NCBI GenBank assembly: GCA_026390435.1 | Contig: JAPLFY010000044.1 | Location: forward strand, 1 to 59,593 | DNA length: 59,593 nucleotides | Direction: 5' to 3' | DNA from: Pseudomonadota bacterium | Lineage (GTDB): Bacteria; Bdellovibrionota_B; Oligoflexia; Oligoflexales; CAIYRB01 | Part shown: positions 1 to 9,457 of the stretch, piece after piece | Numbering within the stretch: the stretch's first letter is position 1 | How the letters are laid out: every line of letters starts with the position of its first letter | Notes under the pieces: generated by a model | Seen by the model: only the letters and a program-made list of their open reading frames with translations | Databases searched by the model: none | What the model was told of the DNA's origin: nothing | Position numbers and translations under genes: made by a program

Positions 1-314
1 GCCAAAGAGCGACCGAGCGCCTGCTACTGAGCGGCACCCTAGCCTCAGCCGAAGAGGCCCTGCGCCTAGGTCTGATTGATGCCACGGTTCCGGCGGATCA
101 ACTCACGGCTCGCGCTGAAGAGTTAATTCAGCAACTAATCAGCGTTCCGATGCCTGCCCGCCAACAGACCAAGAAGCAACTTCGTGCATCCTTCGCCAAA
201 GACTGGGAAGGTTTCTGCCACAAAGAGGCAGAGGGCGCCTGGCAAATGCTTTCTAGTCCAGCAGTGGTCGCAGCATTAGGCCAGGTTTTGCAGCGTTTGA
301 GCAAACCAAAGTGA
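1..314 (+). CDS. Enoyl-CoA isomerase/hydratase (crotonase family), C-terminal fragment
   Basis: The gene enters from the left edge; the open frame starts at base 3 and gives the last 103 residues. The segment LLLSGTLASAEEAL..GLID resembles the crotonase-family stretch after the active site, where a [LF]x[TS]G..[IL]xAxEA[LW]xxGL[IV] signature precedes the C-terminal helices. The tail MPARQQTKKQLR and a Trp/Leu-rich terminal helix look more like mitochondrial-type delta3,delta2-enoyl-CoA isomerases than like FadB-type hydratases, but the catalytic residues lie outside the window, so the reaction is undecided. The likely role is fatty-acid beta-oxidation. It converges with the beta-galactosidase-like gene 36 bases away, and I see no clear terminator between them. 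Confidence 0.8.
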   Translation, partial: QRATERLLLSGTLASAEEALRLGLIDATVPADQLTARAEELIQQLISVPMPARQQTKKQLRASFAKDWEGFCHKEAEGAWQMLSSPAVVAALGQVLQRLSKPK

Positions 315-350
315 CCTGATTTTTTGCTAACGGTATCGGTGTGCAAATTA

Positions 351-2687
351 TCAGTGCGTGACGATCTCGCTGCGAGCTTCCCTAAGCCGCGGGGTCGTCG
401 CCTCCAACTTTAGTTGTGCCGCTCTGCCAGCTATACTTCGCACAATGACAACAGCTTGTCCGTGGAACAAACGCACGTCCTTAGCCACAAAAGGATCGAG
501 TGAGTTGGGATCGCCGTTACCGACCCCGACGATCTGACCAGGTCCGGCAAGCTGGAGTTGCACCATTTGACTGCCGTCTGGATCGACGGTGCCATGGTCG
601 TCGCGCGCTGTAACGGTGATGAAACTCAAATCCTCACCGTCGGCGCGAATTTCTTGGCGATCAGCAACAAGCTCAAGATGTGTCGGAGGTGCAGCCGTGA
701 GAACCCGAGCCTCGCCGATCTTCTGACTGCCTCGGTAGGCGACTGCCGTCAGTTCTCCGGGTTCAAACTTAACGCCGTCCCACCGCAGCCTGTAGCTGCG
801 CGTTACGCCGTAGTAGGAACGATCGAAGTTATGCGAGGCAGCCAAATTGGCCGGTAATGCACTGTTAACTGGAAACTTGGTTTGACGCCCCAAAGAGCGG
901 CCGTTGAGAAACAATTCAGCCGAATCACCGCTCGTGTACACCATGACGGGAACCGTCTGGCCCATTTTGTTGGGCCAATTCCAATGCGGCAAGATGTGCA
1001 CGGTATCTACCTCAGGACGCCAATAGCTACGGTATAGATAGTAGCGATCCTTAGGTAGCCCTACTAAGTCGACTGCGCCAAAAAATGAGCTGCGCGCTAC
1101 TTTTTCGTACGGCGTGGGCTCACCTATATAATCAAACCCACTCCAGATGAATTCGCCAGCTATAAAGGAACTCACTGCCGATGCCGATTCACTCATCAAG
1201 ACCGGCATATCAGGATAAGCCTGACGACCGGGTATATACTTACGTCCGTAGTTCCAGCTCTGCACATCAAGGTAGCGGTGAAGTCCTGTTTTTATCGACT
1301 GTAGGATGTGTGTGGCCATCGTCACGGGACGAGTCGGATCATTGGCGCGCACGTAACTTGCGATAGTCCCCACTTGCTCAGCGCTACCACCAAACACGTT
1401 GGCCTCGATATCCCAAATTTCGTTGCCAATACTCCAGATCATGATGCTTGGATGATTGCGATCTCGGCGGACAAAGCTGCTGATCTGACGTTCAGCAAAA
1501 TCGTTGAGACTCACCTGGGGCAAACGGTCTGCTGTTTGGTCCCATTTATCGAAACACTCAGCAAACACCAAAAAACCCATTTCGTCAGCGAGTTCTAGAA
1601 ACTCCGGAGCTGCCGGATTGTGACTGAAACGGACGGCATTAACGCCCATGTCCCGCATGATTTCCAGCTGCCGCTGAGCGGCTCGGCGGTGGAATGCAGC
1701 ACCTAGAGGTCCAAGATCATGATGCAAGTTAGCACCGTGCAACTGCACTCTTCGGCCGTTAAGCAGAAGTCCCTGGTCTTTAGTGAACTGGAGCGTCCTA
1801 ATGCCAAACTTTGTGTCGTAAATGTCGCGCGTCTTACCCCCGACCTTTAGCACGGAGACCGCGGTATATAGGCTCGGCGTCTGCAAATCCCAAAGTTGCG
1901 GTGTCCCTACGCTTAGAACCTGCGTGACAGTAGCCGAGGCTGAAGCTGGCACAGTGACGGTCTCCGTGCGCTGGGCGACTGGAGCCGCCCTTGGGCCTGG
2001 GGCATAGATATCAGTCGTCAGACTGACCACGGTGGGCTCAGGTAGATTATTGTCGATGGTAGTGCGGATGGCCACATCGGCTGCCGCAGGACTTAACTTT
2101 GGCACCGTGACAAACGTTCCCCACTCAGCAACATGGACTGGGCCCGTAACAGTCAAGGTGACTTTGCGGTAGATACCAGCGCCAGGATACCAACGCGATG
2201 CGTGATTGCGAGTATCCGCATGCACCGCAATGACATTATCGCGGCCAAAATTCAGATAAGGCGTCGCATCTACACGAAACGAGTTGTAGCCATAATCCCA
2301 TTCGCCGGCGAGTTGGCCGTTGACGTAAACTTTTGGGAAAGCCATGACGCCATCAAAATCGAGAAAGTAGCGCTTTCCCGCATCCGCCTCAGGCGGGGTC
2401 AGGTGATAGCGGTACCAACCCTCTCCGTGCCAATTAAACTTACTGTTGCTGTCCCCCTTAGGGTCCATTGGCCCAGATATGGCCCAGTCATGCGGGACTC
2501 GCACCTCGGCCCAACTGGTATCGTCGAGGTCCGGGCTAGCTGCACCAGCGGGATTGCCACGGACAAAACGCCAGGGTTCCACGAGACGCATCGTGAAGCG
2601 CTGCGCTTTGGCAAGCGCCGCTTGCTCCGACATGAAAAAAAATCCAAATACATACAAAATTCTTTGTAATTGCATTAGTTTATTCAT
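351..2687 (-). CDS. Exported glycoside hydrolase family 2 (beta-galactosidase-like)
   Basis: A 778-residue protein with an N-terminal signal sequence (hydrophobic about 8-24, AALAKA cleavage region). Domains in order are a jelly-roll sugar-binding domain (about 35-185), an Ig-like domain (190-300), a TIM barrel (305-560) and C-terminal beta domains. The GH2 acid/base is E423 in GNEIWD and the nucleophile is probably E500 in LMSESASAVSS. It would cleave beta-galactosides or related beta-glycosides in the periplasm or outside the cell. The start is well supported by GGAGG nine bases upstream of the ATG. One oddity: after SAVSS the protein goes straight to FIAGEFIWSGFDY, whereas relatives known to me carry roughly 40 residues here, so an internal loop seems missing. 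Family assignment is firm; substrate is not. Confidence 0.9.
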   Translation of the reverse strand: MNKLMQLQRILYVFGFFFMSEQAALAKAQRFTMRLVEPWRFVRGNPAGAASPDLDDTSWAEVRVPHDWAISGPMDPKGDSNSKFNWHGEGWYRYHLTPPEADAGKRYFLDFDGVMAFPKVYVNGQLAGEWDYGYNSFRVDATPYLNFGRDNVIAVHADTRNHASRWYPGAGIYRKVTLTVTGPVHVAEWGTFVTVPKLSPAAADVAIRTTIDNNLPEPTVVSLTTDIYAPGPRAAPVAQRTETVTVPASASATVTQVLSVGTPQLWDLQTPSLYTAVSVLKVGGKTRDIYDTKFGIRTLQFTKDQGLLLNGRRVQLHGANLHHDLGPLGAAFHRRAAQRQLEIMRDMGVNAVRFSHNPAAPEFLELADEMGFLVFAECFDKWDQTADRLPQVSLNDFAERQISSFVRRDRNHPSIMIWSIGNEIWDIEANVFGGSAEQVGTIASYVRANDPTRPVTMATHILQSIKTGLHRYLDVQSWNYGRKYIPGRQAYPDMPVLMSESASAVSSFIAGEFIWSGFDYIGEPTPYEKVARSSFFGAVDLVGLPKDRYYLYRSYWRPEVDTVHILPHWNWPNKMGQTVPVMVYTSGDSAELFLNGRSLGRQTKFPVNSALPANLAASHNFDRSYYGVTRSYRLRWDGVKFEPGELTAVAYRGSQKIGEARVLTAAPPTHLELVADRQEIRADGEDLSFITVTARDDHGTVDPDGSQMVQLQLAGPGQIVGVGNGDPNSLDPFVAKDVRLFHGQAVVIVRSIAGRAAQLKLEATTPRLREARSEIVTH

Positions 2688-2866
2688 GCGCTAGTACCTC
2701 CGTAGCGGCACGTCGAAGTCAACTTAGCAGTCCATAGAAAAATGTAAAAGATTCTTAAAATGAGAAGAGCTGGGCCCGTGCTAAAGATTGCCTTAGCGAG
2801 GAAGCTCCAGTATCTTATTTCAAAAGCTCAAGCGCCATTAGACTTCAAAGGACCGAGGGATCGAGC

Positions 2867-3229
2867 ATGAAGAAATTGCTGATTCTCCTGACCGCCGTTG
2901 CGATTACAGGGGGCAGTTACTTCCTTTTAACGCAAGTGAACACTCGGCATGCCGCCACGGCTGCCGTGCCAGCTAGCTTGGATGTGGAAGAGTTCGATAC
3001 CCAACCGGCCGAGGAATCAGCGGGCACGGAATATTACGAAAACGATTACGATCGCTACGACGATCCGACCAGCGGCATGGTAGACGATCAGGACTCAGAA
3101 AGAGAAAGCCGCCAACTGCAGCAAGCGAGTGCCGCTGATGCTGAACCCATAGACGATGCCGACGCCCCGAGCCAAGCTGCCAAGGCCCCGTCCACGACAG
3201 ACGAAAAAAATAGACCGCGGAGTCTTTAA
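2867..3229 (+). CDS. Small exported or membrane-anchored acidic protein, unknown function
   Basis: A 120-residue protein of unrecognised family. Residues 1-25 form one hydrophobic segment after a MKK start, consistent with an uncleaved anchor or a signal peptide. The rest is strongly acidic and low in complexity, rich in Asp, Glu, Tyr, Ala and Ser, and is predicted by eye to be disordered. A good ribosome site (GAGGGATCGAGC before ATG) supports the start. Its last codons and stop overlap the stem of the minus-strand terminator at 3213-3242, so its 3' end doubles as the end signal for the convergent rpsU transcript. No function is proposed. Confidence 0.65.
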   Translation: MKKLLILLTAVAITGGSYFLLTQVNTRHAATAAVPASLDVEEFDTQPAEESAGTEYYENDYDRYDDPTSGMVDDQDSERESRQLQQASAADAEPIDDADAPSQAAKAPSTTDEKNRPRSL

Positions 3230-3242
3230 CGACTGCGCGGTC
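3213..3242 (-). terminator. Rho-independent terminator of rpsU
   Basis: Two arms of 12 bases (3213-3224 and 3231-3242) pair with one internal mismatch around a six-base loop. On the minus strand the stem is followed by TATTTTTTT, as expected for intrinsic termination. It sits about 80 bases past the rpsU stop and overlaps the last codons of the convergent plus-strand gene. Confidence 0.8.
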
Positions 3243-3323
3243 TCGCAGAGAACCATGCCACCGCTTAAGGACGCCTTTGAAGGGCGCCCATACGGTGACT
3301 GGCAATTCTCTCTTTATCGTAAC

Positions 3324-3527
3324 TTAGGCTCCGCGACCCATCTTACGCAGCTGCTTAATGCGGCGCTTACGAGCGGCAATGGCCTTCTTCTTGCGTTTAA
3401 CGGAGGGCTTTTCGTAATGTTGCCCCTTCTTCAAGTCGCCGATCACACCAGCTTTCTCGACTTGTTTCTTGAAAATGCGCAGTACCTTATCGATCGGCTC
3501 CCCGTCCCTAACCTTAATACCCGGCAT
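3324..3527 (-). CDS. rpsU: 30S ribosomal protein S21
   Basis: The 67-residue product starting [17 protein letters not shown] matches S21: a short N-terminal segment with the conserved GE.(I/F)(D/E)..LR.F pattern, then a long Lys/Arg-rich helix ([13 protein letters not shown]). S21 binds the 30S subunit near the 3' end of 16S rRNA and helps initiation. A longer frame opens at 3596, but those 23 extra residues do not look like S21, and AAAGGA lies suitably before the ATG at 3527, so I place the start there. Transcription would end at the terminator at 3213-3242. Confidence 0.95.
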   Translation of the reverse strand: MPGIKVRDGEPIDKVLRIFKKQVEKAGVIGDLKKGQHYEKPSVKRKKKAIAARKRRIKQLRKMGRGA

Positions 3528-3805
3528 AGATTTCCTTTCGCGTCCCTGGGCAAAAACAGAAGCCGGACCATAACAAACAATATTCTTAACATGCAACTGT
3601 AATCAACCTAGGGCTTAAGTTCGCTAATCCTGGGTGGCGCCCCCCCGTCCCCACGGTCAACCTGATTATGATTCATAAATACACCAAGGTACAATGTAAC
3701 GCCTGATCTTTTCACGCCTGTCAATGGCGAGAATCAGCCGTTCTCAAACGACCTTAGATGCGTCACGCTAGATATACAGCCAATGAATACAATTCGAGGT
3801 CTCGT

Positions 3806-5428
3806 ATGAATCCAAGAGCGTTTTCGCGTCTTGCCGGGGTCGGTCTTTGCTTAGTTTTGGCTAGCTGCGGTAAGACCGCGGTGCCGAGCTCTCACACTGC
3901 GGGGATGCCCTGGGCAAAGGACTATACTGAACGCCATTTACGCATCCCCACTCCTGACGGGACACGGCTCAGCTCCAGCGTTTTCATGCCCGATGCAAAG
4001 AAATTCCCTGGCAAACGACCAGTTGTGATCCTCGGTAGTTCCTGGGCCCTAAACGAATGGGAATACGACGGCCAAGCTCGGCAATTTGCCGCCGCGGGTT
4101 ATGTAGTTCTGAATTACGCACCGCGCGGCTTCGGCTTGTCGGGTGGGCGCGTCGGAGTAGCTGCTGCAGCCGATATCCACGACGTCAGCGACCTCATCGA
4201 CTGGCTAGGTGCCAACACCAGCGCCGACACCAACCGCGTGGCCATGGCCGGTGTATCCTACGGGGCCGGCCTTGGCTTGCTAGCTGCAGCCCATGACGAG
4301 CGGATTAAAACAGTCGTTGCCCTGAGCGGGTGGGGTGATCTGATCCAATCCCTTGCCCCAAACGATAGCCCGCGCCAAGTTTGGATCTCACTTTTAATTG
4401 GCACGGGCGCTATATTCGGCCGCCTCGATCCAGATCTCTATAAACGCGTGGACGATCTTTTTAACCATCATAACTTCGAAGATCTGCGCGCCTGGGCCCG
4501 CGTCCGCTCGCCACTGAGTTACGTCGATAGGCTAAATGCGCGGCAAGTGCCCATCTTCGTCGGCAACAGCTACCAAGACAATCTATTCCCACCAAGTCAG
4601 ATGCGCGAATTTTACGACAAATTAACCGGCCCAAAAATGTTTTACATGGACCGCGGAATACACGCTATGACGGCAGTACCAGGACTCTTCGGCATGCCAA
4701 GCGAAGTCTGGTTTGACGCGCATGCCTGGATCGATCACTGGCTGCTCGGTAAAGACACTGACATCGTGCGTCGCCCACCAGTCAGCTTTGGTACCGACAG
4801 GGGCCGTGAGTATTACAACGAGATGCCGCAGCCGAGTTCTGCAGAGTCAGCGGTGTTTAAACTCACAGCCCTCAATAAATTGGTTCAAAAAGAATCTGCG
4901 AGTAACGAAAGCACCCTGCCAAATATTGTCATTCGCTTGATCGGCAACATCGATTCATCGGCAACTTCCGGCATTCCGTTGCTATCAGACACCGCAGATG
5001 CCTTCCTTGGATTGCCGGTACTTCAGGACATGAAACGTATCGATAAAAACTATGCCGCAATCTACCTCAGCCAACCAGTAGGAAGTGTGACATCACTGCG
5101 CGGCTCACCACGCGTGACGATCCACCTCCAACCGCACCAAGGCCCTGTCCAATTGAATGCCTATCTGTACGATGTCGATGATAAAAACATCGGCAAATTA
5201 ATCACCCATGGCACCTTCACCCGCTACGAGGCATCCGCAATCGCTAGCACTATACCACTTGAGCTACTAGTCGCTGCTTATGATGTACCCGCCGGCCACC
5301 GTATCGCTGTAGCCATCGACACCCGCGACCCGCTCTACGTGAACCCTGCCACCGCGGCTTACCAGCTCGAGATTGATCATTCGGCGCATTCAGAGACGAC
5401 CGTAGCCTTACCGATCGTTCCATTCTAA
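3806..5428 (+). CDS. Alpha/beta-hydrolase lipoprotein, CocE/X-Pro dipeptidyl-peptidase type
   Basis: From the ATG at 3806 (GAGG six bases upstream) the product is 540 residues. It begins with a lipoprotein signal whose lipobox LASC puts the lipidated Cys at position 21. The catalytic domain shows YAPRGFG, the nucleophile elbow GVSYGAG (S151), a likely acid D258 in SYQDNLFPP and H286 in RGIHAM. The C-terminal beta domain (about 380-540) fits the PepX_C/S15 jelly roll found in cocaine esterases and X-Pro peptidases. It probably hydrolyses an ester or peptide at the cell envelope; the substrate cannot be read from sequence. An upstream in-frame ATG at 3758 lacks a ribosome site and would bury the lipoprotein signal. 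Confidence 0.85.
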   Translation: MNPRAFSRLAGVGLCLVLASCGKTAVPSSHTAGMPWAKDYTERHLRIPTPDGTRLSSSVFMPDAKKFPGKRPVVILGSSWALNEWEYDGQARQFAAAGYVVLNYAPRGFGLSGGRVGVAAAADIHDVSDLIDWLGANTSADTNRVAMAGVSYGAGLGLLAAAHDERIKTVVALSGWGDLIQSLAPNDSPRQVWISLLIGTGAIFGRLDPDLYKRVDDLFNHHNFEDLRAWARVRSPLSYVDRLNARQVPIFVGNSYQDNLFPPSQMREFYDKLTGPKMFYMDRGIHAMTAVPGLFGMPSEVWFDAHAWIDHWLLGKDTDIVRRPPVSFGTDRGREYYNEMPQPSSAESAVFKLTALNKLVQKESASNESTLPNIVIRLIGNIDSSATSGIPLLSDTADAFLGLPVLQDMKRIDKNYAAIYLSQPVGSVTSLRGSPRVTIHLQPHQGPVQLNAYLYDVDDKNIGKLITHGTFTRYEASAIASTIPLELLVAAYDVPAGHRIAVAIDTRDPLYVNPATAAYQLEIDHSAHSETTVALPIVPF

Positions 5429-5531
5429 AGCGAAAAGTTAAGGTTCTCAGACCATTGCCGGGAGCAACTAGACGCGGTACTAAGCATAACAGCTTAATTA
5501 ATCTCGTCCCGTTTGTTGAGGTCGGTGGTCG

Positions 5532-7346
5532 ATGCTAAAGGTTTATGCTCGCGAAGGGTCGGGGTTCAGGCCGCTCGGAAAAATACTGGCCTCGATGGTC
5601 GTCGCTTTTTGCTTTGCGACGCAATCCCTGACCGCTGCTACGGACAGTATTTTTCATCCACCTTTAGATCCTGCTAGACCTCGGTCTAGTTACATCGCTC
5701 AGGCAAAGCGAGGCATGGTTGTCGCCGCTCACCCACTCGCCAGCGCTGCCGGCGAGGCTATGCTCAAGGCTGGTGGCCTTGCTGTCGATGCTGCCGTTGC
5801 TACTTCATTTGCACTTGCGGTCGTGCGTCCTCAATCTACGGGGATAGGCGGCGGTGGCTTTCTCCTCTACCACCAAGCCATTGATAAATCGACGCGGGCC
5901 TATGACTTCCGCGAGCGCGCGCCCGCCTTAGCTACTCGCGATATGTTTCTCGACACAAAAGGAAATCCAACAAGTTTCCGCTATAACGGCATCGACATTC
6001 CTGACTCTGCCGTAAATGGTCACTTAGCAGTGGCTGTGCCTGGACTAGTTCGCGGCCTGGTGGAGCTTCATGCAAAGTACGGCAAGCTACCGCTGGCGCA
6101 GGTCTTGGCACCTGCGATAAAAATCGCCGAGTCAGGATTTCCTGTTTATCCAGCCTTAGCGAAACTTTTGCTGCAGCGAGAATCTGTTCTTAAACACTTT
6201 CCTGGTACTTTTAAGATATTTTTTCGCCGGGGCAAACCGCTACAAACAGGCGATCTACTCGTCCAAAAGGACCTCGCTTGGACCTTACGTCAAATCACCG
6301 CGAGGGGTGCGGCAGGTTTCTACGACGGTGCCGTAGCTAATTTTATCGTAGCTGAGATGAAGCGCGGCAAGGGCCTGGTGACAGCAAATGATCTAGCGAG
6401 CTACACCATGCGTGAACGTGAACCGCTTGCCGGTGCGCACCGCGGCCACCGGATTATTTCCATGCCCCCCCCATCGTCCGGTGGAGCGGTCATACTGGAA
6501 ATTCTTAATATTCTGGAAGCCAATGGGCCTAATCAGGAGCAAAAGCTCGCCTACGGCTCGACGGGAGCCGTGCACTGGCTAACTGAAGCTATGCGCCGTG
6601 CATTTGCTGACAGGTCGGTATTCTTGGGCGATCCAGAATTTACCAAGGTGCCGCTCAAGGGACTTATCTCAACAGAATATGCCGTTTCACTTAGAGCGAG
6701 CATCAATCCGCTCAAAGCAACTCCGTCCAGTGAGATCAAAGGGGGGGATCCAGAAAAATTTGAACATCCATCCACGACTCATCTGTCAGTGATCGATAGC
6801 CAAGGTAATGCAGTCAGTAGCACTCAAACTGTAAATTATTATTTTGGCTCCGGAGTCGTGGCAGAGGGTACAGGCGTCTTACTTAATGATGAAATGGACG
6901 ATTTTGCCAAGAAAAGCGGAACTGCTAATGTCTTTGGCCTAGTAGGTAGCGATGCCAACGCGATCAAGGCTGGCAAAACCCCACTGTCGTCCATGTCACC
7001 CACGCTTGTATTTGATCACAACGGCAAATTACGCCTTGTTCTCGGATCACCTGGCGGGCCAAGGATCATCACCGCTACCCTACAAACCATCATCAACGTA
7101 CTAGATCATCAAATGAGTCTCGCTGATGCCGTGCACGCGTACAGGATTCATCAGCAGTGGTTGCCAGATAAGCTTGAAATGGAGCCTAACGGACTCGCCC
7201 CAAACGTAGTAAAAGAGCTTAAGGCGATGGGCCACAACGTGGTGGAGCATATTGGCATGGGGGATGTGGAGGCTATCGAAGTGACCGAATCTGGACTAAT
7301 CGGCGTGTCAGATACGAGGTCCGATGGTAAGCCGATGGGTTTTTAG
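5532..7346 (+). CDS. ggt: Gamma-glutamyltransferase
   Basis: A 604-residue precursor with an N-terminal signal (hydrophobic 17-35, SLTAATDS). Ggt is made as one chain that cuts itself; the new N-terminal threonine of the small subunit is the nucleophile. Here that is T415 in PSTTHLSVIDSQGNAV, matching the E. coli TTHYSV site. Other hallmarks are GGLAVDAAVA near 81, STGIGGGGF near 102, and TPLSSMSPT and LGSPGG in the small subunit. It would act in the periplasm on glutathione and other gamma-glutamyl compounds. It lies on the same strand as the hydrolases on either side, but gaps of about 100 bases argue against tight coupling. Confidence 0.95.
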   Translation: MLKVYAREGSGFRPLGKILASMVVAFCFATQSLTAATDSIFHPPLDPARPRSSYIAQAKRGMVVAAHPLASAAGEAMLKAGGLAVDAAVATSFALAVVRPQSTGIGGGGFLLYHQAIDKSTRAYDFRERAPALATRDMFLDTKGNPTSFRYNGIDIPDSAVNGHLAVAVPGLVRGLVELHAKYGKLPLAQVLAPAIKIAESGFPVYPALAKLLLQRESVLKHFPGTFKIFFRRGKPLQTGDLLVQKDLAWTLRQITARGAAGFYDGAVANFIVAEMKRGKGLVTANDLASYTMREREPLAGAHRGHRIISMPPPSSGGAVILEILNILEANGPNQEQKLAYGSTGAVHWLTEAMRRAFADRSVFLGDPEFTKVPLKGLISTEYAVSLRASINPLKATPSSEIKGGDPEKFEHPSTTHLSVIDSQGNAVSSTQTVNYYFGSGVVAEGTGVLLNDEMDDFAKKSGTANVFGLVGSDANAIKAGKTPLSSMSPTLVFDHNGKLRLVLGSPGGPRIITATLQTIINVLDHQMSLADAVHAYRIHQQWLPDKLEMEPNGLAPNVVKELKAMGHNVVEHIGMGDVEAIEVTESGLIGVSDTRSDGKPMGF

Positions 7347-7461
7347 ACAAAACTCATCAGAATTGTGAATTAGTCTGGTAGGTCAGTTCTTTTATTCAGT
7401 CACGACCGCTACCACCCAAGGTGCGATGACGAAGGATAAAGAATAGAATGGTGATTACACC

Positions 7462-9387
7462 ATGACCACCTGGACGCTACCCATGACTAAACTCACTGTG
7501 CAAGCAGTGCTCTCTACCGCTTTGCTTGCTACCCAGGCAAGCGCACGGCATATAGAAACAGTCGATCACGGGGCTGCCTGGCGACTTGAGGCTGTTGGTT
7601 TGACCGCGAACACACGGCAAGCCTCAGTGACCCTTCGCCCTGTCCTGCGCACGATTGATGGCTGGAAACAACCGAATGCCGAAGATTGCGAACTGAGAAC
7701 GTCGCAGTATCAGTGCCATGTAGCTGGTTATGGTGACTTGGTTGTGGATATGCAGCCCTCGGTGCACGTGACTTTCACGGCAACTAAGCCAACCTCAGTC
7801 ATAGGGATCGGCCTCGGCGGCAGCATGCATCTGCCTGACACTAAAGGCTGGCTGTCGAATGGGTTTCAATCTTGGTCGCAGACTGGTGTCATTGCGCTGA
7901 GAAAGCCCGTAAGTGAAGTAGAGCTAAACAAAGCCCTCGCTCTCATCGGCGAGGACGAGGTCTATCGCCGCGGCCGCGAATTTTCCTGGTGGTATAGCTT
8001 TGCTTCAGGGGGCCACGACAGTTTTCTTGCAGGCGCCACGACGGCACAGCATCTGAAATCATGGGTGCAGCTCACCAAAGGTAATCAGACTGACGATATT
8101 AATGTGAGGATCATCAGTGGGGCGACCGAAAAGCTAGACGTACAACCTGGTGAATCGATCGCGAGTGAAGCATGGACACTTTATCTGGGTCCCGAATTGG
8201 CAAAAGGCATGGCAGTGTATGCCGCTGCCATTCCAAGTCGCCATTATCACAAGCCTCAGCCCGTGCCAGTGGGCTGGAATTCTTGGTATGAACTCTGGAA
8301 CACGGTCAAAGCTGAGGACGTGCTGGGCAATGCTCACATGTTCAGCCAACTGTTCCAGTCACGGCTCCCCTCCCCCAACTTACCCGCATACATCGTGTTA
8401 GATGATGGCTGGCAGCAAGCTTGGGGCGATTGGTATCCAAACAATAAATTTCCCCGCGGGATTAGCAGTGTAGCCAAAGAACTAAACGACCAAGGCTTCA
8501 CCATGGGCATCTGGCTTGCACCGTTGCTAGTAGCAAAAAACAGCCAGCTAGCCCGTAATCATCCAGATTGGTTGGTCCAAGGGGCACGCTACTCGCATCC
8601 GACCACGGGTGAATACGGTGTGCTTGATGTCACCAACCCCAAGGCCGCGGAACACTTACAGGCTACAATCAGTCGCATAGTTGGATGGGGCATTAAGCTC
8701 CTCAAGATAGACTTCTTGTTTGCCGGTACTATTGAAGGTAAGCGCTATAAACAAAGTACTGGTAGCGAAGCTTACGAGAGAGCTCTCGCACTGATCCGAG
8801 CAGCAGCCGGGGAACAAACTCAGTTAATGGCCGTGGGCGCTCCGCCTATTCCCAGCTTAAAATATGTCGACGGCTGGCGCGTCGGCGGCGATATCGCCTT
8901 TACCCCTTCTATCTTTGGGTGGCCGCAGCCTAATTTTGCCTTTATCGCTAACCAAGCGCGCAGTGTCGCGGGACGCTATCCTTATTGCTTGGCTACGCTT
9001 TGTGACGCTGATCCCGTGCTACTCAGATCGCCTTTACCCGCCAATGAGGTCAACGTCGGTAGCTGGGTAGTCGCCGCTACCGGCAGCGCCCTATTTCTCT
9101 CCGATGATCTGCGCCACCTAACAGCAGAGAGGGCTTTTTGGGCCTTGGATCACGAGCGGGTACGCGTCGCTACGTCGGGAGAGCCGGCTGTGCCGGCGAG
9201 TTTTGTCCCGCCGCAAGTTCCTGATGAATTAGTCAGTATGAAAGACAGCTTATATACCGCCGAGCATCACGTGCCGAATCTTTGGATCATGCCGAACGGC
9301 GACAAAGTTGGACTGAACTTTAGTCATTCAGCAGCAGAGATAGCCGGCAGGAAAGTCCCGCCCAAGTCGAGTGTGGTGATTAAGTAG
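7462..9387 (+). CDS. Exported alpha-galactosidase-like glycoside hydrolase, GH36 type
   Basis: A 641-residue protein with a signal sequence (hydrophobic 11-25, TQASARH). An N-terminal beta domain (about 30-260) precedes a TIM barrel with VLDDGWQQ.WGDW (from 313), the nucleophile region LLKIDFLF (D417) and GWRVGGD (D477) as the acid/base, the arrangement of clan GH-D alpha-galactosidases. A second in-frame ATG at 7483 could also serve as start; neither has a strong ribosome site. With the GH2 enzyme at the left end this suggests use of galactosyl sugars, although the two genes are not in one operon. Substrate specificity is inferred from the family only. Confidence 0.85.
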   Translation: MTTWTLPMTKLTVQAVLSTALLATQASARHIETVDHGAAWRLEAVGLTANTRQASVTLRPVLRTIDGWKQPNAEDCELRTSQYQCHVAGYGDLVVDMQPSVHVTFTATKPTSVIGIGLGGSMHLPDTKGWLSNGFQSWSQTGVIALRKPVSEVELNKALALIGEDEVYRRGREFSWWYSFASGGHDSFLAGATTAQHLKSWVQLTKGNQTDDINVRIISGATEKLDVQPGESIASEAWTLYLGPELAKGMAVYAAAIPSRHYHKPQPVPVGWNSWYELWNTVKAEDVLGNAHMFSQLFQSRLPSPNLPAYIVLDDGWQQAWGDWYPNNKFPRGISSVAKELNDQGFTMGIWLAPLLVAKNSQLARNHPDWLVQGARYSHPTTGEYGVLDVTNPKAAEHLQATISRIVGWGIKLLKIDFLFAGTIEGKRYKQSTGSEAYERALALIRAAAGEQTQLMAVGAPPIPSLKYVDGWRVGGDIAFTPSIFGWPQPNFAFIANQARSVAGRYPYCLATLCDADPVLLRSPLPANEVNVGSWVVAATGSALFLSDDLRHLTAERAFWALDHERVRVATSGEPAVPASFVPPQVPDELVSMKDSLYTAEHHVPNLWIMPNGDKVGLNFSHSAAEIAGRKVPPKSSVVIK

Positions 9388-9457
9388 TATCTGTGGCGAA
9401 AGCGCCAGAAACGATCCTGACCGGAATGAAGGATCGCAACGCTTAAAGGCCAAGTTT

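Noticed and set aside
2133-2669. 178-residue plus-strand open frame
   Set aside because: It lies wholly antisense to the GH2 gene, has no family features, and the GH2 reading is certain.
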